From Gibbula magus (lineage: Eukaryota > Mollusca > Gastropoda > Trochida > Trochidae): a stretch of 64,000 bases of DNA. Made by a program: the position numbers and the translations under genes. Location of the stretch: NCBI GenBank assembly GCA_936450465.1, contig OW388291.1, positions 85,481,099-85,545,098 of the forward strand, written 5' to 3'. Below the pieces are notes generated by a model that did no database searches, was not told the DNA's origin, and worked only from the letters and a program-made list of their open reading frames with translations. Positions 34,701-43,700 of this stretch are shown in pieces (position 1 is the stretch's first letter; every line of letters starts with the position of its first letter).

Positions 34701-37700
34701 ACATCCTACACCAATTCAAACATGCATGACATATCCTTGTTGATACCTTGTTAGGGTACTTATATAAGTACTCCTGCTACACTTCTTCTTTCTTCTTCTT
34801 TGGATAGACAACTTCTTTATTGCAATGAAGCAAGTTTAGATAACGGTTGGTATCTACACAGAAACGTTGCGTTCATTGCAATAAACGTTAAACACTTAAT
34901 AATTTAAGCTCTACACTTTCTAACATGTTTCTTGAAGAAGTTACAATTGCTAATGCCATCCACAATACCAGCTACATGTGAAAGTACACATTGTTCCAGC
35001 ACAGAAGATCCAGAGTGGATTAACTTTTAAAATGTATGTACATATTCTATGAAAAATAACTAAAGTTTCTGTTCGTCTTTTCCTGATAACTGATTGCACA
35101 TGTTCAATGTAAAACGTACAGACGGATGGAGTGGATACCGGACGGCTGCGTGACACCCTCCTTCAACTCGAGCCACACCCGGTGTGAGTGCTACCATCTC
35201 AGCAACTTCGCCGTGCTCATGCAAATCGTCCATGTCGAGGTGGGTCTAAACGACAAGGCATTTTCAAAAGTGCATTGCCTGTTCTTTTAAGGTGCAGTGG
35301 CACGTTTTTCGCAAATTGTATTTTTTTTCAAATTTCCGATTTAAAATGATAGTTTATGTCATTTATATTTACTTAAGAGGGTAAACGTCTTATTACACAA
35401 ACCAGTTATCCGTAGTGGTAATAACGGTGTTGCGTATAAAGCAAAAATTGCATTGCGGTCTTTTTTATTGTCAACACATTTTAATACTATAAATAACAAA
35501 AAACGATTCTCTTGGCTTAACGGAACCACGTATACTCATTTTTTAACTTGATTTTCCGAGGAGAGAAGGGTGTTTACACTAGTGGTGACATTATTTTTCA
35601 AATACATTTCCTCGACTTATATTATTTCAGCGGAAAAACGTGCTGCTTACCCTTTAAAGGCATGGACGACATGCACTCATATGTGTCCCATAACATCCGT
35701 TCAAGTTGATAAAATGTTAAATATAATTAATATGCATACATCGATGTATGAACAGCAACAAGCATGTTCATCTTGTTTAACTCTTTTGAGTAGTTATAGT
35801 TACATTTGAGAACATAAATTACAAAACGAAGAAAGGAGAGGTTGAGGCGATCCTGTTATTATGGTGGGTGGCTTAATCATAAAATGCATTTTAAACCTTG
35901 CTTTTTGATAACATCTAATTGTTTCCCAACATTCAACACGTTACAGAACATTTAGCTTAATATTGGTAAAAGGGCTAGGTGAGACCAGTGAGGAAATAAA
36001 AGTTTAATATTAATTTAAAGGCATGAGTTGTACTAACACAATGTATCAAGGTTGTATTAGAGGGAGACTGTACACCTGAACATTATCATTAACGGTTCAA
36101 AGTATATTTAAAAAAAGAAACATTCATATTACCCATATGGGAAGACGGACACAGGGTAGTATTTTTCCTGTAAGTCACATGGGAGTTACACCTTTTTCTG
36201 GCTTTTGATTGGCTGTTACAGAAAAATAAGAATTTCATTGGTTGCCGGAACTACTTCATTCATCTTTCTTACTTTTCCCGACTAGTAACTTTAGAAACTG
36301 TCTTCTGCACTTTAACATGTTTTATTTGTTTCCCGCAGTTGAAATTAGCGTTTTCGTACATGTGCCGACGTATCAAATGTCGGAGGAAGTAGTTAAATTC
36401 TCCGAAATTTAAAGAAACTAGCGATTACTGCTTGACTGTATAACCACGGAAAGCTTCAAGAGCGACGGCGATCGTTCGAATGTAATGACGTCATAGGCGC
36501 GAGCGGTAATGACGTCACAGTGTCGATTGTAACGTCACAGGGCTTTTCGGTTTGAGCCGACTTGTTTTTGAGGTTCGCACACCTCTTGATATGGATGTTG
36601 CAATAACTTATATGTATAATCATGGATTGATAGTAATTGGCAGGAATACAAAACTTTCAACTAAAGCCACATCTTTATTTTATTGTGAAAGACATTTTCG
36701 CAGGGGACATTTTAATCGTGCGGAGTAAACAAGGATAGGTACGTAAGAAGTGAATCCACGTCACACGCGTATGGATATGGAGATTCATCTCCTTCTCGGG
36801 TCCTTTTAGAGAAGCTATTGGCTTTTAATATTCGCGTTTTTACTTTAATTTGTCATATGGGTAATATAAACAATAACCAACTCGTGACGGGGAATGACAG
36901 ATTATCTTTCCCTCGTTATATCAATTGTGTGTAATTCTCTCGCCAAGGCTCGAGAATTACTCAAATGATATAACTCGGGAAAGATAATCTGTCATTCCCC
37001 GTCACTCGTTAGTTATTGTCTATATAACTTATATATACGGATCTCTTTGGAACAGTCTCCCGTTGATTCTGAGGTACTAGGCCACTTCATGAAATGTCAA
37101 TACCAAGATTCTAGCTCTCTACAAGTATCTGTATAGATAGATCCCTGTTGTCTGTTGTCTTTACATGTTGTCTGCAGGTGGCTGAAGTGACCCAAATGCA
37201 GCCTCCATGGTGGGACCAAGAACTAGATGAACTTAAACAAAAGAAATATGCTGCTCTTAGAGCGCACAGAGTATACGGTGTAGATTTCTCTGTTTTTAAA
37301 TCACTGCGATCAACAATGAAATGTCTATTTAAGAAGAAAAAGAAACTTTTTTATGAACAGAAACATGTTAAACTTGTTGAATCCAGAAAAGACCCTAAAA
37401 TGTTCTGGAAATTATTAAAATGTTGCAGAAAACCACCAAATATGACTGTGGATATTGATCCGCAGGACTGGGTTAGACATTTTTCCTCTCTGCTCATGTG
37501 TGATGAGAACTTACAGGTGCCACCTTGTGACATTCCCGGTGATGTGTGTAACCCAGTGTGTGATGATGTTCTAAATGATATTATTACTGAACAAGAGGTC
37601 AGCATCAGCATTGACAAACTAAAAAACAATAAATCTCCTGGACCTGATGGACTTGCTGCTGAATTTATTAAAGCATCAAAACCTTATTCATTAAAACATG

Positions 37701-40700
37701 TCACACTTCTTTTTAACCAAATATTTTGTACAGGTAATTTCCCTTCTGTGTGGGGCACAAGTATAATATGTCCACTTTTCAAATCAGGTATAAGGAAAGA
37801 CCCCAACAATTATAGAGGCATTTCTTTGATAGACTCTTTTTGCAAATTATTTACTTGTATTTTAACCTCCAGGTTACAGCGGTGGTGTGAAAATAATGGT
37901 GTTATTAGTGAGTGTCAGGCTGGTTTTAGAGCTGAGTATAGTACTGTTGATCATATTTTTTGTTTAAATGCTATTGTTCAAGTATGCTCATAAGAAAAAG
38001 GGTAGATTTTATTGTGTTTTCATAGATTTTGCTAAAGCTTTTGATACTATTAATCACAAGGTCCTATTGGATTGTCTTAAAGATGTGGGAATAACTGGTA
38101 AATATTATGATATCTTAATGTCCATGTACTCAAAGTTGGCAGCTTGTGTTAGGACCCCAAATGGTCTCAGTGATATCTTTATGTGTAATCAGGGTACCCG
38201 GCAAGGTTGTAGCTTAAGTCCCCAACTATTTATTATATTTATAAACAGGCTATTTGCAGTGTTGGAAAAATTTGGAGGAAAAGGTGTAAATATTAATGTC
38301 AATGTTGATAATTTATATGCTTTAATGTTTGCTGATGATGTGTCAGGGGTGGCAGATACTGCTTTGCAGTTACAGAAGAGGCTAAATGCACTAGAGATAT
38401 TTTGTAAACATACTGGAATGAAGGTAAATATGGATAAAACAAAGGTTATAGTGTTTCGAAATTCAGGATACTTGAGGCATTATGAGAAATGGTTCTTCGA
38501 GGGTAAACAAATTGAGGTTGTTTCATTTTATAGATATCTTGGCATTGTTTTCACCCCTAGACTATCCTGGACTAAGGCTCAACATTGTCTACTCTCACAG
38601 GGTAATAAAGCACTCATGTCTGTTTATTCTTTTCAAAGAAATTTTGGTACTTTGTCAGCGCAGGATCTTTTCAAATTATTTGATGCTATCATTTTACCTA
38701 TTTTGTGTTATGGGTCAGAAGTTTGGGGATTATCATATTGTAAGATTATTGAAAGCCTCCAGATCAAAATTTGTAGGCGGTTTCTTAGGGTTGGCAGAAA
38801 TGTAAGTAGAAGTATGGTTTTAGGTGAATGTGGTAGGCTTTCATTGCAGTTTAACTATATGTCTAAAGCTATCAAATATTGGTGTAGGTTAATCCAGTTA
38901 GGTTCACAAAGATTACCCTTCCAGAGTTATAGTATGATGAAATCACTTGATGATTCAGAGAGGATTACCTGGGCTACACATGTAAAAAATATATTATTTA
39001 GATTTGGTTATGGATTTGTATGGGTTTCACAGGATGTTGGAGATAGTAAGGTATTCATGGAGCATTTTAAACTAAGACTTTCTGATAATCTTAAACAATC
39101 ATGGTCTACTTCTATACAAAACTTGTCAGATTCTTTTGCTTATAAGGGTTTTAAGTCACTGCTTAATGTTGAAGGCTATCTTTCTATGACATTTTCTCCA
39201 TTTTTGAAATCTCTATTAGCAAAGTTTAGGTGTAGCAATTTTGGTCTTGGTATAGAGGTAGGAAGGTACAATAATACACAAATGGCTGATAGACTGTGCG
39301 AGTACTGTAAAGCAAATAACATTAATTGTATAGAGAATGAAATGCATATTCTTTTTTATTGTAAATTATATAAGGAAGCCAGAACTAAGTTTATTACCCC
39401 ATTATTGTCAAATATTATCAATTTACACACTTTTGTGAATATTATAAATAGCAATAACCATGAAACCATAAAAAATGTCTGTAATTTCTTGCACCATGTA
39501 TATAAAATTAGAAAAAAAAATGAAATCATAAATATGTAATATCAAATTGCGCATCAAACAAATTGTACAAACATACTGTATTATGGGCCGTTGGCCTTAA
39601 AATATTGAATAAATATGTCTATGTCTATGTCTATGTCTATGTCTGCAGGTGGCTGAAGCAGTGGAGCTGTCTCTGGAGGTGGTCACCTACCTGGGCTGTG
39701 TCGTCTCCATCTTGTCTCTCGTCGCCACCATCCTCACCAACGTCTTCCTCAAGTCAGTGCATGGTCTCAGTGATATCTTACCATACCTTGCCTCTTTCCT
39801 AGCCCAATAACTGTAACCCTACAGTACCAGACTGAGTCCTTAATGTTACGTTAGCCGTCACCTTAACCCTATTTATTTAGCTGAGTGCCATGTGATGTCA
39901 GTTTACAAAGCAAAGATGTTAATATTATTAAATGTTAATTGAAACATACTATGTCAGTGTAAGACCATGAATTTAAAGTTTCTTTGGGAAACATTTGTCC
40001 TACTTTCAGAAATAAGTATGCTCCAAGACTGCTCTTTGTTGAAATAAAATGTCCAAGGGGTCAGAACATTACAAGAAGTTTGCCATTTTTATATATTAAT
40101 GTGTCATATTGCCTTAAGGATGAGGTCAGAGCGGGTGATGCTACTAATCAGTCTGTCGACAGCTCTGATCCTGGCCCAGATCGTCTTCATGGCTGGAGCT
40201 GGGGCCACTCAGGATAAGGTGTGTCCATGCTTTGCCTCATGTATACCAGTAGTGAGCCTAACATTGACATAAAGACAGAGGATATCAAATGGAATCCATA
40301 TTAATTGTTTACCATAGTTCCCGAACAATGACGATACACTTCTGACATCGGGGCGGTGTATGTCCATTCTGTTGAAAAATACATCTAGGGCGTCTTAAAA
40401 GCACTTTGCAGCGATAATGATATCATCGTCAGAATCAAAATGCCAACCAGAAAGAGATATTTTCAGATTTGAAGCCAAATGTAAATCTGACAGCTAAATT
40501 ATGCGAGTAGGATGGCTATTGGAGAAGTTGGTCAGTTCTCAAAAACTGAACTCATTTCCAAAGGTTCAGCGATAATAGGATGGAGTCGCTCCTGGCAAAC
40601 TGCCAACTGCACCAAGGAAGCGACGTTCAGGTATTCGTTCGTTCGTCATACGTTTAGATCAAAGATTTGTACCATCTCTGGCGTTGTTGTAATCTTTGTA

Positions 40701-43700
40701 AGTGTCTTTGGAGAACGACTGTCTGTCTACCTGATGAATGTACATGACGTCTGTATGATCCTTTCCGTCACAGACCACATGTCGAGTGATGGCCGCGCTT
40801 CTCCATTACCTCTATCTGACGGTCTTCTCCCTGATGCTGGTGGAAGGGCTGCAACTCTACATGAGACTCTATCTAGCCTTCAACAGGGACGGCAAGGCAC
40901 TCGTCTGTATCATTGCAGGCTGGGGTAGGTGAAACCATATAGATAGTTAATATCTTATGTCATCGTATATACCTTTGTCATACAGCATTGTATTTGTTTA
41001 GTTAGTCCATGACGTGAACAAACACTCTTCTTATTTTGTTTTTTATTCAAGATTTTGAAATAAAATGTGACTAACCATGTAACACTTCAGACAGAACGCC
41101 ATAATGCAGATGGTTTATCCTGAGCACATGTAAGTTATATATCTTCTCTCATGTCCCTTCTCTGTAGGTTTACCTGTGCTGCTGGTCGGGGTCTCCGTGG
41201 GGGCTGACCCTGAGGGGTACGGGACCAGCTACAGGTCAGTAACTAAGCTTACCATAAATCTTGCCCCCACTCTAACCCTCAACCTAACACTCGCCATCAC
41301 ACTGATCCTGAACTGGAGGGTCACGAAACCAGCTGTAGTCACATATTACTACTGGTAATAACCTAAATATTCTAATAACAATTATAAGTCTTTATTCCAA
41401 TCCTTATCGTTAATACTAACCCAAAATGTGATGATACCAGATACGCTAAGAATCCTGATCCAATCCTAAACCTAATACATCCTTACACTTACTTTAACCG
41501 TTATCCTGCATGAATCCTTACCCTAAACCTAATTCTGACTCAAACCCTAGCCCCAATCCTGAGTCTACATGGTGCCCTGGAAATTACTTCAGACCTGTCC
41601 GATCCAGAACCATAATCCAAAGCATGAACCGGACACCAACCTTATCGTGATCTACCTCAACATCAATCTTATAGCAAAGATTTATACATGTTTTAGAAGT
41701 TTCAAATCAACACGTTTACGATGGGATATTAATGGAACAACAGGAACAAATATGAACGATGGAATTGGAGTACTTTCAATACATTGACCATGTGTGTAAT
41801 GTAGACATACGTCTTGTTCCCCTAGTTGCTGGCTCTCCACAGAGAGGGGGACCATCTGGGCCTTCGTGGGACCTGCCCTCATCATCTCCGTGGTATGTCA
41901 TGTCCTTTCTCACCTACTACATCTTTGACATATTCCACCGCTGTCTGATGAAAAATAATAACAAATCAAATCTTGATCTTACAAGAAGTATAAAGTAATG
42001 ACTATAATAACTTTTGATATGGGTTCAGTGAAATAAAGGTACCGGTATGAATATGAAATTAATGTCAATAAATGAAACGTAATTATATGACAATAAATGA
42101 CATTAAATCGTACATTCTGTTTATTGCAGGTGAACCTGTTTGTGTTGGGGGTCGTGATCAGAACCTTCCTTGGCCTCAAGGTGAATGCACGGAAGACGGA
42201 CAAACAGAAGTTTGTATCAAGCCTAAAAGCTGCATGTGTGCTCCTCCCCCTCCTCGGGATCACCTGGCTCTTCGGGGTCCTCGCCATCAACTCCTCCACG
42301 CTCGCTTTCCAGTACATCTTCGCACTGATGAACTCTTCTCAGGTAAAACCTGTTTGAGTAACAATCCTCAATACTTGCCATCAACTCTTCTCAGGTAAAA
42401 ACTGTTTGAGTAACAATCCTCAATACTTGCCATCAACTCTTCTCAGGTAAAACCTGTTTGAGTAACAATCCTCAATACTTGCCATCAACTCTTCTCAGGT
42501 AAAAACTGTTTGAGTAACAATCCTCAATATTTGCCATCAACTCTTCTCAGGTAAAAACTGTTTGAGTAACAATCCTCAATACCTCCCCATCAACTCTTCT
42601 CAGGTAAAAACTGTTTGAGTAACAATCCTCAATACTTGCCATCAACTCTTCTCAGGTAAAACCTGTTTGAGTAACAATCCTCAATACTTGCCATCAACTC
42701 TTCTCAGGTAAAAACTGTTTGAGTAACAATCCTCAATACCTCGCATCAACTCTTCTCAGGTAAAACCTGTTTGAGTAACAATCCTCAATACCTCGCCATC
42801 AGCTCTTCTCAGGTAAAACCTGTTTGAGTAACAATCCTCAATACTTGCCATCAACTCTTCTCAGGTAAAAACTGTTTGAGTAACAATCCTCAATACCTCG
42901 CATCAACTCTTCTCAGGTAAAACCTGTTTGAGTAACAATCCTCAATACCTCGCCATCAACTCTTCTCAGGTAAAACCTGTTTGAGTAACAATCCTCAATA
43001 CTTGCCATCAACTCTTCTCAGGTAAAAACTGTTTGAGTAACAATCCTCAATACCTCGCATCAACTCTTCTCAGGTAAAACCTGTTTGAGTAACAATCCTC
43101 AATACCTCGCATCAACTCTTCTCAGGTAAAACCTGTTTGAGTAACAATCCTCAATACCTCCCCATCAAATCTTCTCAGGTAAAAACTGTTCGAGTAACAA
43201 TCCTTAATACTTGCCATCAACTCTTCTCAGGTAAAAACTGTTTGAGTAACAATCCTCAATACCTCGCCATCATCTCCTCTTAGGTTCCAGTACATCAGCC
43301 TCAGAGCTATACCTTGTATACCTTACATCATATCGGCTACATCTTTACTGAGTGTGTGTCCCTAGGTTCTGGTAATCTTTTTGCTTCCTGTTAACCCTGG
43401 AAGAATACACAGACAACCTGACCAAGATATGAGAATGTGTGGCATTGAGAGCCAATGCGATATACAACAGGCATCAGTTTCTTCCAAACATTATTTGTCT
43501 AATGAGCCAAAATCACAAGAATGCTGAAATCCTGAAAAACATACCTTTACCAGAAGAGTATTATTGTATGCTTTGTGATGATGTATTGCCTTCCAAAAAA
43601 ACTATGTAAGTGGCACTTACTAAGTGGTAAACCCTTGAAACTTTCTTATGAGAATCTCTGCATTTTCTCTTTTGTGTGCAGGGTCTGTTCATCTTCCTGT

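Larger units (their letters stand above)
37188..39639 (+). mobile_element. 5'-truncated non-LTR (LINE) retrotransposon inserted at the TM1 exon edge
   Basis: Length 2452 bp. It begins just before the reverse transcriptase region (PWWDQELDELK) and ends with AATAAA (39608) and a (TATGTC)n tail. A 14-19-bp duplication of the GPCR exon edge flanks it, as expected from target-primed reverse transcription. The reverse transcriptase is split by one frameshift near 37975-37990, so this copy is dead. The C-terminal region has a C-x2-C-x12-H-x4-C zinc-like motif. The clade is not assigned; I/Nimb- or L2-type are candidates. Confidence 0.92.

Noticed and set aside
37148..39539. An intact, active retrotransposon
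   Set aside because: The element is truncated at its 5' end and frameshifted in the reverse transcriptase; no endonuclease domain is present.
40512..40928. 138-codon ORF
   Set aside because: Its end overlaps the TM3 exon in the wrong frame; the correct frame gives conserved receptor sequence.
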